DNA of 64,000 bases from Lantana camara (lineage: Eukaryota; Streptophyta; Magnoliopsida; Lamiales; Verbenaceae). Shown here one piece after another: positions 29,936 to 41,798 of the stretch. Position numbers and translations under genes: made by a program. Each line of letters opens with the position of its first letter. Position 1 is the first letter of the stretch. The stretch spans positions 97,764,001-97,828,000 of the forward strand of contig CM074856.1 of the NCBI GenBank assembly GCA_037501455.1, given 5' to 3'. The notes under the pieces were generated by a model. The model made no database searches. It saw only the letters and a program-made list of their open reading frames with translations, and was not told the origin of the DNA.

Positions 29936-30406
29936 TCAAAGCCATTCAGGAGCTAATCTAAGTCCCATCTTCGCAAGATGACCTTCGAAAGTTTCTCGAC
30001 TAAGGGGTTTAGTAAGCGAGTCTGCCATGTTCTCTGCTGATGCGACCCTCTTAATTTGCACATCACCTCGTTTGATGACATCACGGATTAGGTGATACTT
30101 CCTCATAATGTGTTTGGTCCGTTGGTGAGATCTTGGTTCTCTTGCTTTAGCAACCGCCCCAGTGTTAAACATAGTAATGGTATCTTTCATGCTAGGAACG
30201 ACATTCAATTCTTGAATGAAGTTTCTAATCCAAACACCTTCCTTAGCTGCATCATTTACAGCTAAGTACTCGGCCTCAGTGGTCGAATCTGCAGTGGTTG
30301 TTTACTTGGAACTTTTCCAACTCACTGCACCGCCGCTAAGGCAGAAAATGTATCTTGACATTGACTTAAAATCATCTAAGTCAGATGCAAAGCTTGCATC
30401 GCAGTA
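29936..30406 (-). pseudogene. pol: Angela-2 RNase H (broken)
   Basis: Carries HQRTKHIMRKYHLIRDVIKR and the ENMADSLTKPLSRE tail, ending with TGA at 29936-29938 like the other copies. The FCDNTG motif is reduced to F-NTG by a six-base loss, removing Cys and the conserved Asp. A TAA replaces the Gln of SSKQTTT near 30306. A frameshift near 30407 separates it from the RT. Confidence 0.85.
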
Positions 30407-31966
30407 TTATCCGATTACTAAATCTTTCTGTCCTCCGTACACTAAGAACAAATCCTTAATGCTTCGTAAGTACTTTAGGATATTCTTCACGGCAGTCCAG
30501 TGACCTTCTGTAGGGTTCGATAGGAAACGACTTGTTACACTAAGTGCATATGCGACATCCAGTCGAGTACATGGCATTGCATACATTATGCTACCTATTG
30601 CCGAGGCATAAGGCATATGAGTCATTCTTTCCTTCTCAAGGTTTGTCATAGGACACGTCTTCTTAGAAAAACTCATGGGAAGAACTTTGTTCTTCGCATT
30701 CTCCATACTGAACCATTTCAGTACTTTGTCTATGTACATCGATTGTGATAGTCCTATCAATCTCTTAGATCTATCCCTATAGATCTTTATTCCGATAATG
30801 TAGGACGCATCACCAAGATCTTTCATCTCAAATTGGTTCGATAACCAACACTTGGTAGTTTTCATGTCATCCTTCGAATTCCCAATTAGAAGGATGTCAT
30901 CAACTTAAAGCATTAAGAATTGCACTAAAGTCTCCAATTCCTTTCTATACACGCTGGACTCATTCGAATTTTGAACGAAGCCAAACGCTTTGACCACTTC
31001 ATCAAAACGAATGTTCCAATTCCTAGAAGCCTGTTTCAATCCATAGATTGATCTTTAGAGTTTGCAAACCTTTTGCTCACTCCCACTGAATGTGAAACCT
31101 ATGGGTTGATCCATATAAATGTTTTTATCAATGTCTCCATTGTGAAAGGCAGTTTTCACATCCATTTGTCATATCTCATAGTCGTAATATGTAGTTATGG
31201 CAAGTATGATCCGAATGGACTTTTGCATTGCAACCGGTGAGAAGGTTTCATCAAAGTCCACACCGGGCCTTTGAGTGAAGCCTTTGGCAACGAGCCTTGC
31301 CTTATAGGCTGCAACGTTTCCATCTACTCCGAGCTTTCTCTTAAAGATCCATTTGCAACCTATAGGTTTTACCCCATCAGGCAAATCAATCAAGGTCCAA
31401 ACTTGGTTGGAGTACATGGAATCCATTTCGGATTTCATGGCTTGTTTCCATTGTTCAGAATTCGAGTCTGACAGTGCCTCCGCATAAGTTAGAGGATCAT
31501 TATCCTCTTGAGAGATTTTATGGAGAAAACCATACCATCTCTCAGGTTGTCTAGGAGTGCGTTCAGAATGCCTTAGAGAAGGATTTTCACGTGTATCGAA
31601 GTTCGTGATTGGTTGTGGGATATCAGAATGGGACATGTCTTCTGAATGTGGCGTGGGACTGTCCCGAATTTTTTCGAGTTCTGTGATCTTGCCTTTCTTT
31701 TCTTCTAGGAACGGTTCCTCAAAAAAAGTTGCATTTCTTGAAACAAACACCTTTTGTTCAGTTTGATCATAGAAGTAGTATTCTATGGATTCCTTAGGAT
31801 AGCCAACAAAGTAGCATAAGTTAGGACGAGCTTCTAACTTATCTCCCATTATTCTCTTCACATAAGCAGGACAACCCCAAATTCTTAAGTAAGAATAACT
31901 AAGGATTTTACCATGCCACATTTCATTGGGCATTTTAGGGACTGATTTAGAAGGAAAAAGATTCAA
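30407..31966 (-). pseudogene. pol: Angela-2 reverse transcriptase and integrase C-terminal part (broken)
   Basis: 31966-31169 reads from the integrase tail (FPSKSVPKMPNEMWHGK, VGYPKESIEYY) through the linker to the RT start ([34 protein letters not shown], with Gln where Angela-1 and -3 have a stop) and ends at a TGA replacing the Trp of YEIWQ. Between 31168 and 30866 the RT continues with more breaks. The YVDD motif has lost its Tyr to a stop (TAA) near 30906. 30865-30407 holds the thumb/connection (DLGDASYIIGIKIYRDRS). Confidence 0.85.
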
Positions 31967-32879
31967 AATCCTGGTAGCACTTTCTAGGGGTATGGTGGTA
32001 AGTCAGTGAAACTCATCATGGAACGAACCATATTGAGTAGGATTCGATTCCTTCTCTCAGAAACTCCATTGACCTAAGGAGTTCCCGAAGGGGTCCACTA
32101 AGAGATAATTCCATTATCTCTGAGATGACTAAGAAATTCTTCACTAAGATACTCGCCACCTCGATCAGATCGAAGTGTCTTGATCCTGTAACCAGTTTGG
32201 TTCTCAACCTCCTTTTGAATTCTAAGAATTTCTCAAAAGCCTCAGATTTGTACTTCATTAAGTACATATAACCATAACGACCAAAGTCGTCAGTAAAGGT
32301 TATGAAGTACTGATGATTTTTTCGAGTGCTTACACTAAGCGGTCCACAAATATCAGAATGGATCAAATCCAAGGTCCTTATAGCTCAATCCACACTCCCT
32401 TTGAAAGGAGTTTTGGACATCTTTCCTTTGAGACAGAATTCGCAGGAAGTTAACTATATGAGGTCATTTTCGGAGAATGTCCCTAAAGCAGTTAACTTGC
32501 GAATTCTGTTCTTGGAAATATGTCCTAATCTTGCGTGCCACAAAGATGTTGAGACTTCGTCATCTCTCTTACGTTTTGTTTCTCGTTGTATATTCAAAAT
32601 ATTATTGTTTTGAGTTAGATAAAGTGCATTGTTTAATGTACCAAGATGTATTGAAAAATTATTCTTTTTAAGGAAAAAATTACCATTCTTAATATTAATT
32701 TCATAACCTTCACAATCAAGTATTGGAACTGAAATTATATTACGAATAATGTCTGCTACATAAAGGACTTTATTTAAAACTAAAAGAGAATGACCTAAAT
32801 CTAATCTAATTGTGCCTAAGGCTTCAGCTTCGACCGTTGAGTCGTCCCCAATCTTTAAGACACATTCTCCTCCCTTCAG
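31967..32879 (-). pseudogene. pol: Angela-2 integrase N-terminal and core part (broken)
   Basis: The core begins at about 32372 (DLIHSDICGPL, FTDDFGRYGYMY). It is shifted by a one-base loss near 32218 (CTTTTGAATTC for CTTTTGAAATTC), so the rest, including the catalytic Glu region near 32050, is in another frame. Upstream the zinc-binding part (CEFCLKGK) and the linker to the protease are recognisable between stops. Confidence 0.8.
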
Positions 32880-33596
32880 CTATCGGACCTTACTTAGCAT
32901 CTGTACATCATTACAGATATGAGATCCACAACCAGTATCAAGTACCCAAGAGTTAGAATTAATAGAAAGATTTATTTCAACGAGAAACATACCTTTCTTT
33001 AGAGTAGCCTTGTACTCCTGGCAGTTTCTCCTCCAATGCCCCGGTTTGCCACAATGGAAGCAAACGTCCTCTTTCTGATCACGTTTCTTCTTTTGGGCTT
33101 TCCCCTTCGTGATGCCTCCATTGGGCCTAAGGGACTTCTTCTTCTTTTGGGCTTTCTTGCCCTTGCCTTTAGAAGGCTTAGAAGAAGATGGAGCAGTAAC
33201 CATCATAACCTTATTGTCCTTCTTGATCGTGCTTTCAACAGTCACAAGCTGACTAATCAGCTTAGCTACAATAGCATTTGCATGATTCATGTTGAAGTTA
33301 AGGACAAATGGGTTGAATGATGGTGGGAGCGAGGCTAGCAACAAGTCCACTGAGAGCTCATCTCTTAGTGACATGTCCATGGAAGCAAGTTTCCCAGTAA
33401 GAGCAAGAAACTTGAGTCCATACTCATGGACACTTGTACCCTCCCTCATTCTCAAATGGAACAATTCTTTTGAGGTGTTAAACCTTGTAACACGTTCATG
33501 AGGGCGGTAAAGTTGCTCTAAGTGGTCATAAATCTCCCAAGCGAATCCCATAGACTCATGTTGTCTTTGCATGTCCGGAGACATGTTAGCAAGCAT
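32880..33596 (-). pseudogene. gag: Angela-2 gag C-terminal part and protease
   Basis: The longest intact gag piece: QRQHESMGFAWEIYDHLEQL, the capsid helices (LNFNMNHANAIVAKL), the lysine-rich linker, a complete CCHC knuckle (CFHCGKPGHWRRNC) and the protease site VLDTGCGSHICN with the D-T-G triplet kept. It ends at TAG (32880-32882). It retains the GGG that is GG in Angela-1 and -3, so capsid and gag start would be in frame here but for a different small deletion near 33598. Confidence 0.9.
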
Positions 33597-33814
33597 GAAC
33601 GGGCTTGGAGATTATCATCCTTCCACTTCTGGATCGCGTCCCGCTCAGCCCGGGTCGGAGCTTCCCCTTCGGGAACAGGCTCCGCCTCGTAGAGAACATA
33701 AGTTCTCTTCTCGGAATCTAGAACGATTTTTAGATTCCTAAGCCAATCAGAATAGTTGGGACCAGTCAACTTGTTTGACTCGAGGATCGATGCTAGAGGG
33801 TTTTTTATTACCAT
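33518..33814 (-). pseudogene. gag: Angela-2 gag N-terminal part
   Basis: Starts at ATG 33814 (MVIKNPLASILESNKLTG), with WLRNLKIVLDSEKRTYVL, up to NLQARS. A deletion near 33598 (CGTTCATGC for CGTTGCCTTATG-like) then shifts the frame, and the real reading moves to the piece ending at 32880. The overlap with that piece (33518-33596) is the out-of-frame tail. Confidence 0.9.
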
Positions 33815-35509
33815 TTCAAAACATGTAGAGAGTCACAAAATCTACGACCTAAATGGAAAAAACAGAGAACTAAGTGAGCATGCTGAATAATAACGATATA
33901 CATGAGATTAGGTCTTTAATCTATGTTGCTCCCACTGTTTTTTGAAGATCTATAATTCCCAAAGATCTTAGAGGATACTTGTTATCCCAATGGGTACTAA
34001 GATCCCCGAGCACTTTATCTTGAACCCACGACTCGTGGACATTCCCAATAAAGCCTAAGGTAGGTACAACTTACCAATTCCAACTCGGTGGAACTCCCAG
34101 TAATATTTTTGCATCACCTATCATTTAATATGGACCCACGACTCGTGCGACATCCATATTTGCTTAGGCGTTAAGCTAGACCCATCAATCATAAGATCAA
34201 GATCAAAACTTAGTTCGAACGACCCACGACTCGCGAACATCGCCCTCCCCAAAATTGATCTCGAAATATTGATCATTAAACTTAAATCCTATTGATGGAA
34301 TGCTAGGAATTTAATTCAAAGTTTGCACCTTGAATTAAACATCGATTTTCGAAATTACCTTAATATTTTAAGGGAATTTTCAATTTAACCGGAGAGTTAT
34401 CCGGTTCGACCTCACCAATATATATGTTATCCAATTTAATTAGTCTTGATTAATGCAAGTACAACTTAAATGCATTTCACACAAACACATAGCAAATAAC
34501 ATGTCCTAGCATGATACTAACATGTGATGATCATGGGCTCTACCTATCTTATGCGTGATATGTGGGAGCCACTCCACAATCACAAGTTCTGATATACATG
34601 CCGCATAAAACAGTTTAAATCACATAAGGGAATTGGAAATAAAACGTTCCCCTATCTATTACAATAATAGCAATCCTCTCTAACACTTTGAGAGGTCTTC
34701 ACTTATGGCCTCCATCTTATTGCTTGTTGTGTGGATCCATCTTACTCCATGGGTGCATTGTCTCCAAAATGAAAGAAAAAGACCTCACCACCTATCTCTG
34801 CCCTCAAATTACAATAAAAGAAAAAGACATAAAGTAATAAGCCTCAATCTTCATATTGGCCTTAGACAATTACACGGGGCATTCCCCGGCCTCAAACGTA
34901 GTAATATGGAAAGACACATAATAAACACATAAAAGTACGCACATAAGTGGGGCACCGACCCCAATTGAAAAACGCAACTATGGGGCTCCAACCCCAATTT
35001 AAACCATCCATGTGCATAAATTAAAACCATTCATAAGACTAAACCCATGATCACCTAACATAAATAAATTGCAAGAATTTTAAATTTAACCAATAAGTTA
35101 AAATTCTCGCTTCAAGTTCTAATAATTTGAAACACGATATAAATGCAATTCTTGTTCATGAGCCTTTTCAATAAAATCCAAAAATACAAAATTAATAACA
35201 TTCAAATTAATTTCTGAAAATTAATAATTTTATTGCTTTCAATATTTCAAAAATAATGATAGTAATTTTCCCAAAATTATTAAATCCATTTAATTTCATA
35301 AAATCCCAATTTAATAAAATATTTTAAAATTAATTTTAATTTAATAAAATAAATTTTAAAATAGGGTTAAATTAAATTGGAATTTTATTGGATTGAACAC
35401 GAAAAATGAGATTATGAAACACGAGCCCGGAACGCCCACGTGCATCGCCCGTACGCCGAGCGTCGCGCGCAGCCGGCAGCACGCGAGCGATGGTAGGCGA
35501 TGGCAGGCG
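33815..35509 (-). other. Angela-2 5' leader (cut)
   Basis: Non-coding. Carries three copies of the CCCACGACTCGCGGACA-type motif (about 34025, 34134, 34221), AT-rich DNA (35040-35380) and the start of the GC-rich part (35400-35509), which breaks off at GGCAGGCG where Copia-D begins. Confidence 0.7.
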
Positions 35510-37732
35510 TGTTGGTGTGGCGGGCCCGATACAGAGTGACGGTATAGCGTAATATTTCAAAAAAATTCGCCATAACCTCGCTATCAAAATATTTCTAAAA
35601 TACTTTAATAAGCAGCGGAACAAATCGAGCAGCATAACTCTAATATATACATAGGCATCGATAACATAATTTTAAATCACATAGCATATAATCACAATAT
35701 GCAAATAATAATTTTGGCAGCATAACGGTGTTACTGTACTGCAAAATTGGCTATCAACGGCACTTTTCCATCACCTCGATATTTTCTCGTGAAACCGACA
35801 GATCTTCCCCGCAATATCCCTGATTAAGATTTTGGAGTGTGGGCTCCAGCAGTATTTCGCTAAATACTTTTGAGAAAATATTTTTCTAGAAAAACCCTTT
35901 TTTCTAAAACTAGAAAATCCCTTTTTTCTAATTAATTAAGTGGATTATATATTAATTATATAACCACCTAATTAAATAATTAATTAATCCTTAATTAGGA
36001 TTAATTAATTAGAGAGAGAAAAAAAACCTCGGGAGAGCTTTTGGAAGCTGAAAGAAAAGCTGAAAATTGTGAATTAAAATGAATAAGGTTGGCAGCCTAA
36101 ATATAAGGTGAAATTAAGGATATTCACGCCATTTTATAATTCTTTGCCGTAGCTCCAAAGTTCGGATGCCCAATCCGAGAGCGCCACGTGGAAGCTTGGA
36201 GTGCACGGCATGCAACGCCGCCGAGCACGCACAGAAAGCGGCCCATGTGGCGGCTGTGTGCCTGGCGCGTGTGGCACGTACGCTGCAAGATGCAGCTATG
36301 ACGTGGCGGTCCGACCCTGTCTAACCGGCGGTTCAAATCTTGGACCGGTTCAACAGTGAACCGGTCGATTCAAATGGTTTGGACCGATGACATGTGTTGG
36401 AATCCCATTCACCCACTTGTCCGGGTCGGCCAAACCGCGAACCGACCTTGCCCGATGACCCGACCCAATGACCCACTCCCTCAACCCGTTGACTTATCCA
36501 GTCAACATAATCTGGGTCGTTGGTACGTGCTGACGCGGCGCGCTCTTGACCGTCCACGCGGTGTGCCACTTGGCGCCCTATCAGTGCCACATGGCATCTG
36601 ACTCGCTGACGTAGCTTGCCACATCACCTGCCACATCAGTACTTCTGCCACGTCATCATCCTTTTTTTTTTTTGAAAAAAAAATTCGGGCATTTTCAACT
36701 CTTTGGAATTTAATTTATTTTCTCAAAATAAATTCTTTAGCTATTTTCAAACACTTTGAAAATTCATTTCTCTCTCCTTTTAATATTTTCTCTTTGATCT
36801 TCGTTGGGGCTTGCGAGGGGACCTGCAGGACTAATTAATCTTAGCTCCAAACGGGTCAATCTATTATCATCCCATGACAATAATTGATTACCATTTAACA
36901 ATATTTAATTCCACAAAATAAATATTGTTGAACTCCAAAATTAATTAAATTATTCATGAATTTCTCGATCTAGAATAATTTTGCATTTTACTCCTCTGTA
37001 CAGATATCCATGAAAAATAAAGCAATACTACTATCATTCATTTTTCACTTCCAATCTGAAATTTCTTGATTTGCCTTAAGTTCAAATTCCCTGTATGTGA
37101 AACACATTCCACATACAACTTCGGTAAAGCACACACGAAGTACTTTGGTCAAAGATTTAATTCAAACTTTTGCAAATCTATCAGCAAGGCTACAGATTCC
37201 TTGATCAATATTTCTCTTTAGCACATTTCATGCAATCACCGAACGTACAAAGTATTTTGGCCACCCATTATCGACACCTCACTTCTGAGTACATCACAGT
37301 GATTAACACTACATGCCTAAAGTAGAAACACTATCAGGATTAAGAGTCTAATGCTTCCGAGACTTTGTTCATTTTAGATAGCAGTATAAAATGAACAATC
37401 TCAATGGCCCATTTCGATGTTTCCAATCTCATTGAAAAACAACAATGTGTCATAATCGAAAACTCCATTTCCCCATGACAAAGGACTAATCATCTTATAT
37501 AACACATTATAGTCTTGATAAGAACATTTTCTTATCATACTGACTAGAACTTTAATGACACGTGATTTCTGGTATTTAAAGTCTTTTCCTATGAAACACA
37601 TTTCGTATAAAAATACCATCACACGTCATTAATTATTAAATTTGTAAAATACTCATAACTTGCGATAATCTCAGTTTTATTAATCCAAAATATTTAAAAT
37701 ATAATTGGATTTTCAGGGCATTAATCCCAACA
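35510..37732 (-). repeat. Copia-D 3' LTR
   Basis: The right border is certain (AATCCCAACA, then polypurine tract and RNase H). The left border is inferred from TGTTGG at 35510, which gives TG...CA ends, inverted TGTTGG/CCAACA and a 2.2-kb LTR. The last 540 bases recur at 27005-27536. A GC-rich block at 36120-36660 and a T12/A9 tract (36661-36682) are inside. No duplication can be checked. Confidence 0.55.
36120..36660. repeat. GC-rich motif-dense block in the Copia-D LTR
   Basis: Contains an inverted repeat ACCGGTTCA...TGAACCGGT (about 36342-36365), GACCCGACCC and CAATGACCCACTCCC runs, several GCCAC(G/A)T words (36183-36655, for example GCCACATCA twice and GCCACGTCA), and CCACGTGG. No coding sense on either strand. 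Confidence 0.5.
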
Positions 37733-37744
37733 AACTCCCACTTG

Positions 37745-37963
37745 CCCGAAATCCAATTGGCTACACATCTAAGGCCCATCCCTTCTATACGAGTGTCAAA
37801 ACTCTTTTGCACCAAAGTCTTAGTGAAGGGATCTGCCAGATTGTTTACTGAGCCAATTTTCACCACTGTCACTTCTCCACGTTCCACATAATCACGTATA
37901 ATGTGAAACTTTCTCTCGATGTGCTTCGCACGTTTATGACTTCGAGGTTCCTTAGAGTTGGCC
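37745..37963 (-). pseudogene. pol: Copia-D RNase H, C-terminal part
   Basis: Reads NSKEPRSHKRAKHIERKFHI, IRDYVERGEV, NNLADPFTKTLVQKSFD and GMGLRCVANWISGKWE, the copia RNase H tail. There is no stop before the LTR: the frame runs through the polypurine tract (AAGTGGGAGTT) and about 97 bases into the LTR, to a stop at 37636. The upstream part of the domain continues at 40580, after LTR-D. Confidence 0.85.
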
Positions 37964-38944
37964 TGTAACGCCCCGGTTCCGGATAAACGGGTAAGCACGT
38001 CACGTGTGAGTTTTTTAGGGTAGGATTTATTTTAATTCTTTTAAATTTCTAATTTCCTACGTGACATCTCATATTTTTATAAAATTCATGAAACATTATT
38101 TATATGAATTATGTGAATTCATATCATTGGAAAAATTATTTCATGCCATGGAAAATATTTATCACGTAAAACAATAACCGAGAGTGTTTCAAATTATGAA
38201 ATTGTCCCTAGATATTTATTTGTTTAAATTTGGGGACTTAATTGCATAATCTTCTAAGGACTTAATTGCTCATATTTCAAAACTATACATCCTTAATTGA
38301 ATAACTTCATACGTTGAAGGATTAATTGGCAATTTGAATATTTCACACATTTCCAAGAAATGAATCACGGTATATTGCTTCCATAATCTTCCTTGATCAT
38401 TTATCATCAAAATCCATCAACATATTTCCCCTCTCATGCTCTCGGTTTCTTCAAGCCAAAAAGGAAGAAGAGATTTCAACCAATTTTCATCAAGAATTTC
38501 AAGAAATAATCCAAGTTTTGGAAGTTGATCATCTTCATCATCTTTCCTCTTCATTTCTTTAGCTTAAGGTGGGTGTTTTGCATGAATTGATGATTCTTGA
38601 TAATATAAATGATATCTAGGGTTTGAGAATTATATGCTAAATGGATTATTTATAGATGAAAGTATGATTATATGACTATATTCTGAATTATAGCATGATT
38701 TGGAGCATGAATCCTTGAATATTTAGCTTGAATGATCAAAATAAGCTTGAGGTTTCAACTTTGATTTCTTGATGATTTCCCATGGTTTATGAGTTTAAGT
38801 GTTATATTATCATCCTTTGAACATGTATGCATCATATTTCCAAAAATTAATAGCTTTATTGATCAAACTTGGGACTTGGTTGCTTGGTTTGTTGTTTCCC
38901 GTAGCCATCCCCTGTTTCTGCTCTGTTTTTCAGTTGCAGGAACT

Positions 38945-39139
38945 GGGAACGGCCATTCCCGCCTCAAGGCATTATGGGAACGCTCGTTCCCACTCTTTCA
39001 AATGAAATTAGGTGGCCGAGCCTGGGAACGGCCGTTCCCATTTTGGCCTGCGTGCCGGAAGGGCCGTTCCCAGCTTCAGCGCATTTCCAAAATGAAAAAC
39101 GTTGGCGCATTTTTAAGGGCCACGGGAACGGCCATTCCT
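38945..39139. repeat. Palindrome cluster D (GGGAACGGCCGTTCCC type)
   Basis: Five copies: 38945-38960 (one mismatch), 38976-38991 (GGGAACGCTCGTTCCC), 39024-39039 (perfect GGGAACGGCCGTTCCC), about 39057-39072 (left arm eroded) and 39124-39139. Confidence 0.85.
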
Positions 39140-39601
39140 GCACGACTGATAGAACAAAACATTCTGCATAAAATTAAATTTTTAGCACCATGATCCAATG
39201 ATTTCTGTGACCCCGAATTGCTATTATATGATTGATTATGTGCCGAAACAAGATATTTTCATGCCGTATTATTCATTGCTCGTCATCTCGTTGCATTTTC
39301 ACCGTTCGTCATATTTGGTCCATTTTGAGTCATGTCTCACGTATACACGTCATGTTTGCACAGGTCACGAGGTCGTGGACGAGGAGCAGGCTCCTTAGAG
39401 CATATCCTTGTTTCATTTTGTAAGAAAATGTGAGGTTTTATTCTAGGTATTTAGAACCTTACAACCCTTATGTGTTGCTTTCGGCCAAAACCTATTATAG
39501 GTATAAACGTTTTCAACCTATAAACATTTTCAAGCAAGCAAGCCATGAGTGTTCACGATTTCAAGCATGTTTTGGCGAGTCATGATTGCACTTGGGCTCG
39601 A

Positions 39602-39660
39602 GGGTAATTCTTGAGCCAACCGGGAAAGCAAGGGCTGACGGGTAACTCCTGAATTATCCT
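39602..39660 (+). other. LTR-D stem-loop matching the LARD-C one
   Basis: Arms GGGTAATTC and GAATTATCC pair around the shared core AAGCAAGGGCTGACGGG; the arms differ entirely from those in LARD-C. Confidence 0.5.
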
Positions 39661-40479
39661 CACCTCGTTGGGATCACCCCCAAAGCCACTAGGAGATTAG
39701 TGGAGGAAGGAGTTCCTTGCGTAGGGAGTCATGTTCCCTTCATACACCATGTCGTGGATAGTTGGGCCTTGCAAACCCACTATCACCCGGAGGAAAAAGG
39801 AGACTAGGGATGGATCCGGCACCACGGATTATCCTCGGGTTGTTGCATGTTTTAATCATGATATGTATGATCACGTATTTAATGAATCATGCAAGCACGT
39901 ATTGATCACGATTGGTGTAAAGGTTGGAGAATAGCCCTTAATCGCCGGGGCCACATGTTCATGAAATGATCAAGTTAGCATGTTAAAATGATTAGTTGTA
40001 ATCTCGGGCAAAGAACAAGTTATTCTTAAACTATATATCTATTTTTATTTCCAAGTCTTCACCCGAGGCTATGACTTGCATGTGACGTGTGCTATATATA
40101 TTTATTGCCCCTCACTTAGTCTTCGCTAGACTGATACTTCACTTTTCAGGTACTTGTGAGCGTGGTCCTGCTAGGAGGGAGTCCAGTCAGGTCGTGCATT
40201 TTCTCGGGTCTAGCATTGTACCTTTCGTGTATAGAACTTTTGGTATATCATGCCATGATAGTTGTTACCTTTTTGTTATCACCTTTTGAATACTTAAGCA
40301 TGTATATAATATAAAGAGATGATAATGTATTGATTGTTAATGTGGTATCTATTACATATATTGGTAAATATGGTACCTATACGTATTCATGGAATTTTTT
40401 CCGCTTTTAACTTCATGTTTTGGTTTATTTATGTTGGGGAGTGTCCCGCCTAGCTCGTTTATTTTGATTGTCACCCGTT

Positions 40480-40540
40480 CGCTATAGTTTTGGTTTATGT
40501 ACGGGTTGTCCATTTCGTATGTGGATCGAGGCTATAGTGC
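40480..40540 (+). other. LTR-D paired U5 element
   Basis: Outer arms CTATAG / CTATAG, inner arms ATGTACG / CGTATGT, symmetric 9/9 internal loop, followed by GTGCGGGGGATGTAG. Confidence 0.6.
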
Positions 40541-40579
40541 GGGGGATGTAGTGCCTTGGGGTTAGGGTGCTACATGGCC

Positions 40580-40763
40580 ATCGCTCTAGTATTGTCACAA
40601 TACAATGTGATCGGCGTAAGTCCGTCCTTGACGACTTCTAGATCCATTAGGAAATTTCAGAACCAATATGCTTCTTTGGCTGCTTCTGAAGTTGCCACAT
40701 ATTCGGCTTCGATAGTGGAGTCAGCAATGCAAGTTTGCTTAATACTCCTCCAACTTACGGCTG
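40580..40763 (-). pseudogene. pol: Copia-D RNase H, N-terminal part
   Basis: Reads AAVSWRSIKQTCIADSTIEA, EYVATSEAAKEAYWF, then a TGA where the family has Arg (WIRNF), and TLYCDNTRAMA, which joins ANSKEPRSHKR across LTR-D. A short loss of the usual LGG between YVFT and AAVSW shifts the frame against the RT at 40764. Confidence 0.85.
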
Positions 40764-41339
40764 CTAAGTAAACACGTATCTAGACGTCGAACATCTAGAG
40801 TCCAAATCAGATTGAAAATCCGAATCTGTGTACCCAATAGGAATGGGCTCATCACTACGATAGACAATCATATAATCCCGAGTCCTTCTCAAGTACTTTA
40901 ATATATGCTTTACAGCTATCCAGTGTTGCGGTCCAGGGTTCGACTGATATCTGCTGACTAGACCTACAACATAACAGATATCTGGCCTTGTACATAACAT
41001 GGCATACATGAGGCTTCCGACTGCCGAAGCATACGGAACATCTTTCATTTCTTCTATCTCTTCTGGGTTCTTAGGATACTGATCCCGAGAAAGATGAATT
41101 CCATATCTGAAAGGTAATAAACCTTTCTTGGAATTAGCCATATTATATCTTGCCAGCATCTTATCTATATATGTTGCTTGTGATAAACCAATCATTTTAT
41201 TCTTACGATCACGACAAACTCTGATTCCTAGAATATAACTAGCTTCACCTAGGTCTTTCATGTCAAAATGGTTTGACAACCAAATCTTAACTGCTGACAA
41301 TATTCCTGTATCATTCCCAATGAGCAGAATATCGTCCAC
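40764..41339 (-). pseudogene. pol: Copia-D reverse transcriptase, C-terminal half
   Basis: Begins within YVDDILLIGNDTG and continues DLGEASYILGIRVCRDR, GLSQATYIDKMLARYNM, SAVGSLMYAMLCTRPDICYV. A one-base loss in a T run at about 41346 (VVHF|LVLYVDD) separates it from the N-terminal half. Confidence 0.9.
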
Positions 41340-41347
41340 GTATAGAA

Positions 41348-41798
41348 CTAAAAATGTACGACACTATCATGATGTCTCTTGTACACACATGATTCATCAG
41401 GCAATTGAATGAATCCAAAGGATTTAATTGCCTCATTAAATCTGATGTTCCATGATCTAAACGCTTGCTTAAGACCATAGATTGATCTATTAAGCTTGCA
41501 CACCATATGCTCCTGATTTCTGGCTATAAAGCCTTCAGGTTGAGCCATGTATATTTCTTCTTGAAGGTGCCCGTTCAAGAAGGCAGTCTTTACATCCCTT
41601 TGCCAAATCTCATAATCAAAATGAGCAGCAATGGATAGGAGAATTCTTATGGACTTAAGCATTGCTACAGGCAAGAAGGTTTCATCATAATCGATACCTT
41701 TTTTCTGGGTATAACCCTTTGCCACAAGCCTTGCTTTAAAGGTCTCAACCTTTCCGTCCACTCCCTTTTTTTTCTTGTAGACCCATTTGCATCCAATA
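41348..41798 (-). pseudogene. pol: Copia-D reverse transcriptase, N-terminal half
   Basis: Reads [36 protein letters not shown], the first catalytic Asp in RDVKTAFLNGHL, and CKLNRSIYGLKQAFRSWNIR. The sequence upstream of IGCKW is cut by the TIR transposon; removing it and one TA restores GIKPIGCKW. Confidence 0.9.

Larger units (their letters stand above)
28017..35509 (-). mobile_element. Angela-2: Ty1/copia element, 5' part split off by Copia-D
   Basis: Plus-coordinate order: LTR (28017-29919), polypurine tract, RNase H, RT, integrase, protease and gag (29936-33814), leader (33815-35509). No 5' LTR is in the window. Since Copia-D begins at 35510 inside the leader, the missing leader end, primer site and 5' LTR probably lie beyond the right edge. 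Angela-2 is more diverged from Angela-1 and -3 than they are from each other, for example at the LTR start (TGTTGGGAAAACAAAAC). Confidence 0.8.
37964..40574 (+). mobile_element. LTR-D: solo gypsy-type LTR
   Basis: 2611 bases, TGTAACGCCCCGG...GGTGCTACA, flanked by TGGCC on both sides (37959-37963, 40575-40579), and inserted in the Copia-D RNase H. No interior or second LTR is present, so it is a solo LTR left by LTR-LTR recombination. It holds palindrome cluster D (38945-39139), the stem-loop 39602-39660, the hairpin before a C/T-AG site (40119-40149) and the U5 paired element (40480-40540). Confidence 0.95.

Noticed and set aside
36356..36601. Host gene exon in the GC-rich block (frames on both strands)
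   Set aside because: Composition-driven, repetitive words, no splice structure or protein similarity, and inside a presumed LTR.
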